Below are positions 8,861 through 18,268 of a stretch of DNA of 64,000 nt, in pieces. The notes below the pieces were generated by a model, which worked only from the letters and a program-made list of their open reading frames with translations, ran no database searches and was not told where the DNA came from. The stretch's first letter is position 1, and each line of letters begins with the position of its first letter. The DNA lies in assembly GCA_963739975.1 (NCBI GenBank), contig CAVUCK010000018.1, positions 62,001-126,000 of the forward strand, read 5' to 3'. Origin of the DNA: JALZMG01 sp963739975 (GTDB lineage Bacteria; Actinomycetota; Acidimicrobiia; Acidimicrobiales; Ilumatobacteraceae). The position numbers were made by a program, and so were the translations under genes.

Positions 8861-9275
8861 GGCGAATCAGCGTACAACGCCAGCAGTTCACGGATTGGCT
8901 CCGATCAGGCATCCAGCATCGGTCAACTCTGCGTATATCGGCGAGCCGGTAGCGACCAGTTGGACGTGGATGAAGCTGACTGCAGAATTCCCCTCGCTGG
9001 CCTTTGGACGCTGTCACCGAACCATCTCACCCCGATTCGCGCTGACACGATCCGAACTGGGCGGCATCTCGGACAGCGGTTGGCGGAGATTCCGGCAGGG
9101 AGCGAGTCGGATAGACGCCTCCAGAACGACGGGTCCGGCGCAGGTCTCGCCCAGCTCGTCGCTGCGGCCGGGGCGGTCGGTCTGGGCGCACTGCGCGTCG
9201 CGTGGGCGCGTCGTTGCCACGCCAGCACCGGACGGCCGGGCGTCTCGGTGTCGAGATTTTGAGCGCGCGCGCTGG
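8861..9275. other. Intergenic, nothing recognised
   Basis: About 415 bases before the M28 peptidase stop on the same strand. No gene, RNA or repeat recognised. Confidence 0.45.
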
Positions 9276-11369
9276 CTAGAGCGCGGCCAGCGTGGCGGCG
9301 CGTCCGACGGCGCAGGTGATCGCCCGAGCGAACGACACATCCGTCGTCTGGTCGGCCGACCGGTGGTAGTTCGGGTTGGCGTCGGGTGCCGGCTCGGCCG
9401 GCAGGTTGGCGAAGAAGTCCTCGCTGGCGAGCACGGCGCCCCAGCCCTGCTGCTGGAACGCGGCGTGGTCCGAGCGGTTGATGGCCCCGTCGAAGATGGT
9501 GCGGTCCGGTGAACCGCTGTAGCCCGTGCCGCTGTACACCTGTGCCGGAAGCAACGTGCCGGTCGCCGCCGCCGCCGCGGCGACCTGCTGGGCCAGCGGC
9601 ACGCTGAGGTCGCGCACGGCCGGGTCGGTGTAGCCGGCATGCAGCTCGAAGATCCGGGTGCTGTCGGAGTTGTAACCGATCATGTCCATGCAGAACACCG
9701 CCCGCACGGGTGCGCGCTGGGCCTTCAACTGCGACGCGTACGCCTTCGAGCCGACCAGCCCAGCCTCCTCGGCGTTGAAGAAGCAGAACCGCACGGTGTG
9801 GGTCAGCTTGCCCGCCAGCTGGCGGAAGTGCTGCGCCAGCGTGAGGACGGCGGCCAGGCCGGACCCGTTGTCGTCTCGGCCTGGAGCAGGCTGCGTCACG
9901 GGGTTGTAGCCGGGGTCGAACCCGGCCGTCGAGTCGAGGTGGGCTCCGACGATCACGAGACCGGCGCCGAGCCCCGCCATCGGGCACTTCAGCTTCCACC
10001 ACGGGTTCCACGGTTCGAGGGCCACGATCCGCTCGAGCTCGCGGCGCAGCTCCGGCTCGGGCAGCTCCCGGAGCGAGGCTGCGTCCTCGCCCTGGTCACC
10101 CAGTGCCTGCAGCTCGGCGATCACCGTGTCGCGCTCGCCGTCGTCGCCGGCCAAGAACCGGCGGATGCGCTCGAGCAGCACCGGCTTGATCCGGAACCTG
10201 CCGTTGCCGGGCAGGTCGGCGATGACGTTCGAGTGGGTCACCCCGTTGTGCAGGAAGTTGTGGCGCCACGGGCAGTAGCCCATCGCCTGCAGGTCGGCGA
10301 GCAGCTGGGCCTCGACTCGCTTGTTGTCGGGGTGGGCGATGTGGCGGGACACGATCGGTCCTGCGGAGTCGAGCGGCGCCACGCCCGTGTAGCGGTCGAG
10401 GCGCTGGGCGTAGCCACGCGTCACCGTCGCGCACCGCCGTCGTGTGGACTTGATCAACCGCCGCGCGTTCTCGTCGACGATGACCTCCTCGACGATCGGT
10501 GACGGGCCGGCGAAGGCCTCGTCGGCCGTGTCCAGGTCGATGTCGCGGCGCGCCGGCTGAAGCAGACCCGGATCGGCAACGAGCAGTTCGGTGTGACCGT
10601 GAGCGCCATGCACGGCCAGCGCCTCGCTGTCCTCGTCCGGGCCCAGGGCGATCAGTGCCTGTCCCGGCTCGGCGAACAGGATCCTCCGACCGGTGAGCCC
10701 AGCACGCGTCGCCTCGGTGGCCTCGTCGATGCGCACCCAGACCAGATCGTCGACGGCGGGGTCGAAGTCGAGCGGTGCGACGCCCAAGCCCCGCAGCACC
10801 CCGTCGGTGATCGCCTGCGATGTGCACAGCCCGATCAGCGCCCAGTCGGAACCACCCTGGATCGGTTGCAAGTGCATGGGGATCACGCCGTGCTTGGCGG
10901 CGAAACGCTCGAGGGCTGAGCGCGCTCCCACGAACCGAGCACCCTCGAGCGCGTCGTCGGTGGCGAGCAACGGCAGGACCGACGGATGGGCGGCGGGGAG
11001 GTAGCCGGCATCGCGAGCCTGCCCACGCAGCGCCCGATCGGCGCAGACGAAGGCGGTGGGTTCCTGCTCGTCGCCGACCAGCCCGAGGGCTGTCGTCGAC
11101 GCTAAGTCCGCAGGCAGTGTCGTGATCTGCGAGGCGCCCACCGCCCGAGCGAGCTGCGCGGCGACGCCGTCGTCACGAAGGTTCGTGGCCCCGGACACCG
11201 CGTCGTCGGTCGGCAGCAGGGCGACGACGGTCGCCGCGTCGCCCGCCTGTTGTTCGAGCCAATGAGCGGCGTCCGGTTGCAGCTGCAACCCGACGACGAG
11301 GTCGTCGTCGATTCGCGCTGCGCCACTTGCCTGGTCGAGCACCAGGACCGTGCGGGTGAATGCGGGCAT
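9276..11369 (-). CDS. M28-family metallopeptidase with extra N-terminal domain, 697 aa
   Basis: The C-terminal 250 residues carry the M28 di-zinc aminopeptidase motifs in order: VGAHLDS, GRDDNGSG, FFNAEEAGLVGS, CMDMIGYN and YHRSADQTTD, which supply the metal ligands and catalytic Glu. The N-terminal 200 residues look like a degenerate HAD-like or hydrolase-fold domain (TVLVLDQ, CADRALRGQARDAGYLP); the middle is not recognised. There is no signal peptide. ATG at 11369 is chosen for the GAGGGA ribosome site 7 nt upstream. It is the last gene of a three-gene minus-strand run with a histidine phosphatase (18 nt gap) and an M36 peptidase, suggesting a shared role in protein or peptide breakdown. 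Confidence 0.85.
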   Translation of the reverse strand: MPAFTRTVLVLDQASGAARIDDDLVVGLQLQPDAAHWLEQQAGDAATVVALLPTDDAVSGATNLRDDGVAAQLARAVGASQITTLPADLASTTALGLVGDEQEPTAFVCADRALRGQARDAGYLPAAHPSVLPLLATDDALEGARFVGARSALERFAAKHGVIPMHLQPIQGGSDWALIGLCTSQAITDGVLRGLGVAPLDFDPAVDDLVWVRIDEATEATRAGLTGRRILFAEPGQALIALGPDEDSEALAVHGAHGHTELLVADPGLLQPARRDIDLDTADEAFAGPSPIVEEVIVDENARRLIKSTRRRCATVTRGYAQRLDRYTGVAPLDSAGPIVSRHIAHPDNKRVEAQLLADLQAMGYCPWRHNFLHNGVTHSNVIADLPGNGRFRIKPVLLERIRRFLAGDDGERDTVIAELQALGDQGEDAASLRELPEPELRRELERIVALEPWNPWWKLKCPMAGLGAGLVIVGAHLDSTAGFDPGYNPVTQPAPGRDDNGSGLAAVLTLAQHFRQLAGKLTHTVRFCFFNAEEAGLVGSKAYASQLKAQRAPVRAVFCMDMIGYNSDSTRIFELHAGYTDPAVRDLSVPLAQQVAAAAAATGTLLPAQVYSGTGYSGSPDRTIFDGAINRSDHAAFQQQGWGAVLASEDFFANLPAEPAPDANPNYHRSADQTTDVSFARAITCAVGRAATLAAL

Positions 11370-11386
11370 GGCAGTTCCCTCTCGTG

Positions 11387-11917
11387 TCAGTGCGATTCGG
11401 TGCCGTAGCGCAGCCGCAGCAGCGTCGTGCCGCACGACCGGCGGGCGAGCACGAACATTCGGTCGAACTCGAACTCGGCGAGCTCTCCGACCCCGGGAGC
11501 CCCGAGGGCGGCGGCGATGTCGTCGACGGTGTTGGAGTGGGCAACGACGAGCGCCGTGCCCGACGTGTGCGCAGCGATGATCGTCGCCGCAACGGCGGCT
11601 CCAGCGGTCGCCTCGTACTCCGTCAACGGGACCCCTGCGGCCGCAGCCGTCGGCTTGCCGGTCTGGCGGGAGCGCAGGAACTCCGTGACGTAGACGCCCT
11701 GCACCGACGCGTCACCCAGCATTCGGGCGAGGAGTTTGGCTCGGGCCCGACCGGCCGCCGACAGCGCGGGATCGGTCCCGCCAGCCAACCGCTCGGCGTG
11801 TCGGATGAGGACGACGACGAGCGCACCGCCCGCCGCCAGCGGCGCGGGGCCGCGCCGTGCGAGCGCGTCGTCCTCGGACGACCGGGCGGGGCTCGAAGCG
11901 AGGTTCTCCGACTGCAT
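11387..11917 (-). CDS. Histidine phosphatase family protein, 176 aa
   Basis: Phosphoglycerate mutase/SixA-like fold: phospho-acceptor His in VVLIRHAER near residue 40, acid region in TDPALSAAGRARA, and second catalytic His in TALVVAHSNTVDD. The substrate is unknown. AGGAGG stands 5 nt before ATG at 11917, fixing the start. The stop is 18 nt before the M28 peptidase start, and the M36 gene lies 78 nt upstream, so the three are likely co-transcribed. Confidence 0.85.
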   Translation of the reverse strand: MQSENLASSPARSSEDDALARRGPAPLAAGGALVVVLIRHAERLAGGTDPALSAAGRARAKLLARMLGDASVQGVYVTEFLRSRQTGKPTAAAAGVPLTEYEATAGAAVAATIIAAHTSGTALVVAHSNTVDDIAAALGAPGVGELAEFEFDRMFVLARRSCGTTLLRLRYGTESH

Positions 11918-11995
11918 GACTCCTCCTGTTCTCAACGGTCCGGGCGTCGGGGTGGCCGGGCACGGGCCTCGGCCACCCCGCTCGTGGGTGCCCGG

Positions 11996-14834
11996 CTACT
12001 CGTCGTAGTCGTCGTCGCCGCCGTCGTCGACCTCGCCGTCGACCGGCTCCTCGAAGTCGATCTCCAGGCGGATCGTGCGGATCCGCCTGCCTTCGAGGCC
12101 AGCGACCTCCTGGCCGATGATGCCGGGAAGGTCATCGATGGTCGGGCTGGCGAGCGCTGCGCTCGCCGACTCATCGGTGGCCCCGTCAGCGAACCCGATC
12201 GGCCGCTTCGGCGGGCGCTCCTGGTACGACAACAGGTAGCTCATGCCGCCGGACAGCTCTCCGTCGAGATAGGTGCGCAACTCGATGCGGTTGTCGCGAC
12301 GCGCCACCGCCCGTTTGATCAACTCCTCGCTGATGTCCTCGCCGGGCTCCAGCACGAGCCTCACTTCGCGTTCGGCTTGCGGTCCGAGCTCGAACTTCCG
12401 CGTCGCCCGCTTGGCCACCAGCTCCCAACCGGCTCGGCGCATGAAGTTCGGCAGTTGCACCTCGATCCGCACGCCGACGGGGCGCTCGAAGGGGTTGCGA
12501 ATCCAGATGATGTGCTTGCTGAAGTACTTCAGGAGGACGCGAAGGCTCGGGAACACCGGGCACACGTTGCGCTGGCCGATGTTGTTGTCGAACGGCACGA
12601 ACCGGTGCTCGGGGATCGTCCCGGTGATCGTGGTGTCGTTGCCAGGGTCGCCGTCGGCGTGGGCGATCGCCAGGAGGCATTCGTGGCCGACCTGCAGAGG
12701 GACGAAGGCGAACGGACCGACGATCGTCGATCCCCCGGTGGCGATCGGACCTGACGCCGGCAGCGTTGCCGTGTCCATCGGCTGCCAGTCGTCGGGGAAC
12801 AGCAGCCCGCTGCCCGGGTTGGCGTGGTACGCGTCGACCCGCACGTCCTGGGCGCTCTGCATGCCTCGGTTCTTGACCCGCACGTACATGTAGTTCGTCG
12901 ACCCGACGATCGGTTCCTGGTGCGTGGCGCCGCCATCGGCGTTGCGCCGCACCCACATGTCCTGGCAGGACCAGTGGTTCGGCTGGTACTGGTAGCCACC
13001 GTTGCGACCGTCGTCGATGTACACGTCGACCGCCGGCGGATCGCCGACCCGGTTGACCGCGTTCCCCTGACCGGGACGGGCCGCCGGCTGGAACAGGCCC
13101 TGTTGCTCGAAGGCCCAGCGGATCACCTTGTGCAGCGCACCGCCGGCGATCCCCTGGAAGGTCCCTGTGGTGAGGTCGGCGGTCTGCAGGTGGCCGACGT
13201 AGACCTCGGGGAAGGGCGTGGTCGACGTCAGGAGCCCGATGCCCTTGAAGATCAGGTACGCCGTCGTGTCCGATGCCCGGCGCTTCGTGTTCAGGTCGGC
13301 CGAGCCACCGCCGATCGACTGGTACAGGCGGAACAGGGTCGTCGACAGCACCTGCTCGCCGCCGTACTGGGAGTTCCAGTTCGGCCCGAACCACGCCCAC
13401 CCAGCGGCGATGGTGCGGTCGTGGCGGCGATCAAGGCCCGGCAGGCCGGCCTGCACCCACGGGAACGTCTGGCCCTTGTCCACGGCCTGCGAACCGGGGT
13501 CGTTGAGGATCGCCGCGAGGGCGTCGCCGGCGCTGTGGGCGAACCCGAAGTTGGGGCTGCTGACGTGGTCCCAGAGCAACCCGTGGCCGAACTCGTGCCA
13601 GGCCACGCGGTTGGACGTGGCGATGCCGACGGGCTGGCCGGCCATCATCCGACCGAAGAGGAGCCTGCCGAGGCCCGTGCCGGTCGCGTTTCCGGGCGCC
13701 TGGGCGTTGATCGCATCGCCCAGCGCGCGGTGATCGACGGGCACCGGGAACGTCGTGCCGTTGAAGTACGTGGTGACGGTGAAGCCCAGGCTCTCCATCT
13801 TGCGGAAGAGACGATCGCAGTTGTGGTACGCGTTGAGTGCGGAGAAGTCGTCGGTGCGAACGTTGAACACGAAGTTCGCCGCCGGGCTGGCGCCGACGGG
13901 CGGGATGTGCGTCGGCGGATCGATGTCTTGCACTCGCACGAAGTTGCCCGTCAGCGGCTGCGGTGTCGCCGCCCCGAGACCGGCCATGGTGTGCGACGTG
14001 CGGAACGGGTTGAGCACGGCGTCGGTGGACGCGGCGGTGACTGCGGCGCCGGTCTGCGTCTGGGGGTCACGGTCGTAGACCAGGCCGGTGGCGCCGGCGA
14101 CGAGGGCGCGCAGGTACAGGACGTCGCCGCTGTTCGGCTCGACGAGCGCCCGCCAGTGGACGACCGGTTCGTCCGCCGTCACGGCGGCATCGAACAACAC
14201 CTCGTCGACGATGTAGTGCTGACCTTTCGCCAGACCGGCGAGCGTGGTCGGTGGGAGGGGCGGAACGGATGGCGTGCCGGTGAAGCACCCTTCGCCGGTG
14301 TGCGGTGTCCTCGCGCTGGTCGGGCTCGTAGCGGTACACGACCTGCCGGGCGATGCGGCCGTTGGCCAGCTTGGGCAGCGTGATCCCGAGCAGCTTCTTC
14401 AGTCGAGCGTTCGTCAGCGATCGCTCTCCGTTGTTCGCGGCCAGCGCTGTCGGGTTCTCGATGGTGATCGAGCCGTGCATCGAGGACTGCACGGCCTCGA
14501 GGGTCATCGTCGAGGCGTCGACCTGCATGCCCATCGTCGCCTCGAAGACGTCGAGACCCACGATCGTCTGTTTGTAGACGACGACCTTCGTGTCGGCGAC
14601 GTCCTTCTCGGTCGCGAACTCGATCACCGGGGTCGCGGCGGCGTTCGCGGCGAGCGCGGTGTCGTCGGCCAACGACGACTCTCCGAGCCCCATCTCCGCC
14701 AAGTTGGAGCGTACGAACGCGTCGGCCACTTGCTGCGGTGTCGCTGCCGCGGCAAGCGCAGGCCCGCGCCCTTCGTCGGGTCGCTGGACGTAGACGGTCT
14801 CTCCGTACTCGTTGTGGATCTCGGACTCGGCCAT
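11996..14834 (-). pseudogene. M36 fungalysin-type metallopeptidase, one frameshift
   Basis: ATG at 14834 follows GAGGGAGA. The N-terminal 200 residues (VADAFVRSNLAEMGLGES..., VVVYKQTIVGLDVFEATMGM) are a propeptide of the FTP/PepSY type found before M36 and M4 proteases. Near 14290 the frame is lost (…YRYEPDQREDTAH) and resumes one base off as GEGCFTGTPSVPPLPP. The catalytic domain contains RVAWHEFGHGLLWDHV (HExxH-type zinc site) and the downstream helix FAHSAGDALAAILND. A C-terminal region of 250 residues resembles beta-sandwich accessory domains. About 946 codons in total. There is no classical signal peptide. A single-base indel is the only lesion, so an error or recent mutation is likely. 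Confidence 0.75.
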
Positions 14835-14935
14835 TGGCGCTCTCCCTCAACCGCAGTGGATCGGTGGTTCGACCCAACTCGGCCCAAGCTTCGCGCCGAC
14901 CAGCGCCCGACGCAGCCAATTTTTTCGGGCACTCC

Positions 14936-14975
14936 GGCGGTCAAGGCCGGCCGGAGGGGAAGCCTTGACGGCCGG
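14936..14975. repeat. 40 bp hairpin repeat linked to family D, copy 2
   Basis: Inverted copy of 8315-8354, with GTCAAGGC/GCCTTGAC arms. It abuts the 84 bp element at 14977. Confidence 0.75.
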
Positions 14976-14976
14976 C

Positions 14977-15060
14977 GACGGCCATCACCATCTGGGCGCG
15001 GACGTTCTCAAGTTCGAGAACCTGCGCGCCCAGAAGGGCGTTTGAGAACCTCCGCGCCCA
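14977..15060 (-). repeat. 84 bp palindromic repeat, family D copy 2
   Basis: Reverse complement of 8126-8209 with three differences and no length change. Together the two copies bracket the 94 aa membrane protein and the protease module as a 6.9 kb inverted pair. It occupies the gap upstream of the BTAD regulator. Confidence 0.85.
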
Positions 15061-15208
15061 GATGGTTGGCCTGGCGTTGCACGGTGGTGGTGCCCTGGCG
15101 TGAAGGCCGGCCGGTCGCCTGAGCGGTATCGTGATCGTCGTCGGCGTCGCGAGAGGAACGTGATCTGGACCGCTGTGGCTGGCCACGGGCGGGGCGGTGC
15201 GAAGGCCC

Positions 15209-18103
15209 ATGAGTGACGACGAGCGATTGTCGGTGGGGGTGTTGGGACCGTTGTCGGTCACCGTCGGGAGCCGTGAGGTGACGATCAGCGGTGCCCGGCG
15301 GCGGGACGTGCTGATCCGTCTCGTCTTGAACGACGGTCGGCCGTTGGAGTCCGGCCGCCTGTTGGAGTCGGTGTGGGAGGGCGACGCGCCGGCGGGCGCG
15401 GCCAACAGCCTGCAGGCCCATGTCGGCTATCTGCGCCGCCAGCTGGGCGGGGGTCGGTTGGTGACGGTGGGTCGGGCGTATCGCCTCGACCTGCACGGGG
15501 TCACCGTCGACTCCGCGGAGTTCGAGCGGGAGGTGGCGGCGGCGCGGGTCGCCCTCGACGAGCCACGTCCGGGCGAGGCAGTCGGTTTGCTGCGTTCGGC
15601 GTTGGCTCGGTGGCGGGGGCCGGCGTTGGTCGACGTGGTCGATCATTCGTGGGGGCGGGCCGAGATCGCCCGGTTGACCGAGCTGCACGGCGCGGCCCAG
15701 GAGCTGTTGCTGCAGGCGTTGTTGGCGAGCGGCCAGAACGGCGAGGTGGTGGTGGCCGGTGAGCTGGCCGTCTCGGAGCACCCGTTGCGAGAGGAGCTGT
15801 GGCGATCGTTGATGCTCGGTCTCGCCAGGGCGGGGCGGACGGCGGAGGCGGGACGGGTGTTCCGCCGCTATCGCACCTGGCTGGGCGACGAGCTCGGGTT
15901 GGAGCCGAGCGTCGAGCTGTTCGCGTTGGACGCGGCGATCATCTCCGGCGTCGAGGCCCCTCGCTCGGCGTCGGCAGACGGGCGGGTGCCGAGTCCCCTG
16001 CCGCGTCCTGTTTCGACGATGGTGGGCCGCGAGGACGAGCTGCGCCGGCTGGGCGAGCTGGTCGGTGCGCCGGGTGTGATCACGCTGGTGGGCGCGGGCG
16101 GCGTGGGAAAGACGAGAATGGCACTGGAAGTCGCTCACGCTGCGGCGGGTGCGTTTCCTGACCGTGTGTGGTTCGTCGATCTGACGGCGGTGAACGGGCC
16201 GTCGGCGGTGGCGACCGCGGTGTGCACGGCGTTGGATGTGCCGGCCCGGCCTGGTTCCGCCTTCGAGGAGTTGGAGCGCGCCGTGGTCGGCGGGCTGCCG
16301 GGCTTGATCGTGATGGACAACTGCGAGCACGTCCTCGACGCGGCGGCGGATGTGGTGACGGCGATCGCGCCCGCCTCCTCGTCGGTGACGGTGCTGGCCA
16401 CGAGCCGACAACCACTCGACGTCGACGGCGAGCGCGTGTGGCCGGTGCATCCACTGCCGGTCGGCGTTGCCGGAACGGGCGGGGCTGTCGATCTGTTCCT
16501 GGATCGCGCCGCCGACGCCGGCGAGATCCTCACTGCCGACGAGCACCCCTCGGTGGGTGCGATCTGTCAGCGTCTCGACGGCCTGCCGCTGGCGGTCGAG
16601 CTCGCCGCGGCGCGGGTGCGGGCGTTGGGCGCGGACGGGTTGCTGGCGTCGCTGAGTGAGCGGCTCGACGGGCTGACCGGCGGTCGGCGGGCCACGCCCC
16701 GGCACCAAACGTTGCGCGCTGCGGTCGGGTGGTCGCTGGACCTGCTCAATGCCCGCCAGCGCCTCGGCTTCGCCCTGCTGTCGGTGTTCGCCGGCGGGTT
16801 CGACCTGCGGGCTGCCGAGACGGTGCTGCTGGTCGAGGGCTTCGATCGGGGCGAAGCGGCCGACCTGATGGTGGAGCTCGTCGATCGGTCGATGGTCGAG
16901 CCAGTCGCCATCGGCCCCACCCGCAGATACCGGCTGCTGGAGACGCTGCGCCACTTCGGATCCGGACTGCTCGACAAGCACGGCGGCGACGCTGCCCGTC
17001 AGGCCCACGCCGAGCACTACACCGATCTGGCCGTGGCGCTGGCCGCACTCACCACCGGTCCCGAGCAAGGCATCGCCGTCGATCAGTACGAGCTGGAGGT
17101 CGCCAACGTGCGGACCGCCTTCGAACGCAGCCTCGCCGTCGACGACATCGAGCGCGCAAGTCGGATCGCCCTGGCCGGCATGGAGCTCGGCTACGACCGC
17201 ATCGACTTCGAGGCCGTGGCCTGGGCGGAGGTCGTGCGCGAACCGGCCAGGGCGCGGCGGCTGCCGGCGGCGGTCACGCTGATCGCGATCTGCGCCTACG
17301 AGACCTTCCTGCGCGGTGACCTGAGGAGCGGGCTGGCCCAGATCGCCGACGCCGAACGACTGGCCGCCGAGTGGGCGCTCCCGGTCCCCCCGGAAGTTCG
17401 CCTGGTCAAAGCCAACCTGCTCACCCTGCATGATCCGGCGGCGGCGGTCGTGGCGTACGAAGAGCTGGCGGCCGACGCGAAAGCGCGGGATGCGCCGCAT
17501 CTCTTCCTCTTCGCCACGTGGGCGCGGCTGTTGGCGCGGCATTACAGCAGCCCCGAAGATCTCGAAGCGGAAACCCGCCACGCCGTCGAGCTGTGCCGAG
17601 CCCAGGGTCAGCCGACGGCGTACGCGTCGTCGCTGTGCGTGCTGGCGTTGGTGTTGGTCGAGCGCGATCCGGTACAGGCGCGCCAACTGCTCGTCGAGGC
17701 CTCCGAGATCGCCGCGCCGGTGCGCGACCGATTCACGCTGCTGCGGATCATGCTGATCCGAGCGAGGGTCGAGATCGAGCAGGCCGAGTCGTCCGCCGGC
17801 CCGATCGCGGCGTCGGCGATCACGCAGGTGTTCGACGAGCTCGCCCGAACCGGCGACCTGGCGAGCCGGTGGCAGATCTTCGCCATGGCTGCGTTCCTGC
17901 TGGCCCACCGGCCCGCCGCCGACGTGGCCACGGTGGTCGGCATCTTCCAGGCCCGCCACGTGGAGAACAACCGCCGCCAATGGCTGGAGGGGGTCGCCCG
18001 AGCGCGCGCCGAGCTCGGCGACGACCGCTTCGAGCAGCTGGTCGGCCAGGGCACCGCGTTGAACGACCACGAGGCCATCGCCTTCCTGTCCGGCCGCGCC
18101 TGA
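15209..18103 (+). CDS. AfsR/SARP-type BTAD regulator with ATPase and TPR domains, 964 aa
   Basis: N-terminal winged-helix DNA-binding domain (LSVGVLGPLSVTVGSREVTI...RRRDVLIRLVLNDGRPL) followed by the BTAD helical domain (to about residue 245), a STAND/NB-ARC ATPase with Walker A GAGGVGKTR near residue 295 and a Walker B-like LIVMDNCEHV, a DGLPLAVELAAARVRAL segment typical of these ATPases, and C-terminal TPR-like helices. Such proteins switch on secondary metabolism or stress genes in response to a ligand or partner. ATG at 15209 is preferred over GTG at 15197. The neighbours are beta-lactamase-like lipoproteins, but no biosynthetic cluster is present, so the target is unknown. Confidence 0.9.
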   Translation: MSDDERLSVGVLGPLSVTVGSREVTISGARRRDVLIRLVLNDGRPLESGRLLESVWEGDAPAGAANSLQAHVGYLRRQLGGGRLVTVGRAYRLDLHGVTVDSAEFEREVAAARVALDEPRPGEAVGLLRSALARWRGPALVDVVDHSWGRAEIARLTELHGAAQELLLQALLASGQNGEVVVAGELAVSEHPLREELWRSLMLGLARAGRTAEAGRVFRRYRTWLGDELGLEPSVELFALDAAIISGVEAPRSASADGRVPSPLPRPVSTMVGREDELRRLGELVGAPGVITLVGAGGVGKTRMALEVAHAAAGAFPDRVWFVDLTAVNGPSAVATAVCTALDVPARPGSAFEELERAVVGGLPGLIVMDNCEHVLDAAADVVTAIAPASSSVTVLATSRQPLDVDGERVWPVHPLPVGVAGTGGAVDLFLDRAADAGEILTADEHPSVGAICQRLDGLPLAVELAAARVRALGADGLLASLSERLDGLTGGRRATPRHQTLRAAVGWSLDLLNARQRLGFALLSVFAGGFDLRAAETVLLVEGFDRGEAADLMVELVDRSMVEPVAIGPTRRYRLLETLRHFGSGLLDKHGGDAARQAHAEHYTDLAVALAALTTGPEQGIAVDQYELEVANVRTAFERSLAVDDIERASRIALAGMELGYDRIDFEAVAWAEVVREPARARRLPAAVTLIAICAYETFLRGDLRSGLAQIADAERLAAEWALPVPPEVRLVKANLLTLHDPAAAVVAYEELAADAKARDAPHLFLFATWARLLARHYSSPEDLEAETRHAVELCRAQGQPTAYASSLCVLALVLVERDPVQARQLLVEASEIAAPVRDRFTLLRIMLIRARVEIEQAESSAGPIAASAITQVFDELARTGDLASRWQIFAMAAFLLAHRPAADVATVVGIFQARHVENNRRQWLEGVARARAELGDDRFEQLVGQGTALNDHEAIAFLSGRA

Positions 18104-18166
18104 ATCGATGGCCACGCTCGCTCCGAAGACTCCGCTCGCTCGGCTGGGCCGGGCAAGGCCGGCCTG
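18101..18166 (+). repeat. 66 bp interspersed repeat, family B copy 1
   Basis: Begins at the TGA of the BTAD regulator and runs TGAATCGATGGCC...GAAGACT...GGCCGG...AAGGCCGGCCTG. About 90 percent identical to 32997-33062, also straight after a gene. GGCCGG/CCGGCC arms can form a short hairpin. Confidence 0.75.
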
Positions 18167-18268
18167 GGCTGTCATGCTCGCTGCGTAACGAAAGCTCGGG
18201 GACTTCCTCTGCATGAGTCGCCGGTGCGTTTCAGCGCCGCTTCAGCGCATCAGTGCAAGTTCACGTCC

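Noticed and set aside
15008..18214. 1068-codon open frame antisense to the BTAD regulator
   Set aside because: The plus strand encodes a clear multi-domain regulator with all motifs. The minus frame is rich in R, Q, H and G with no motifs, as expected for GC-rich antisense.
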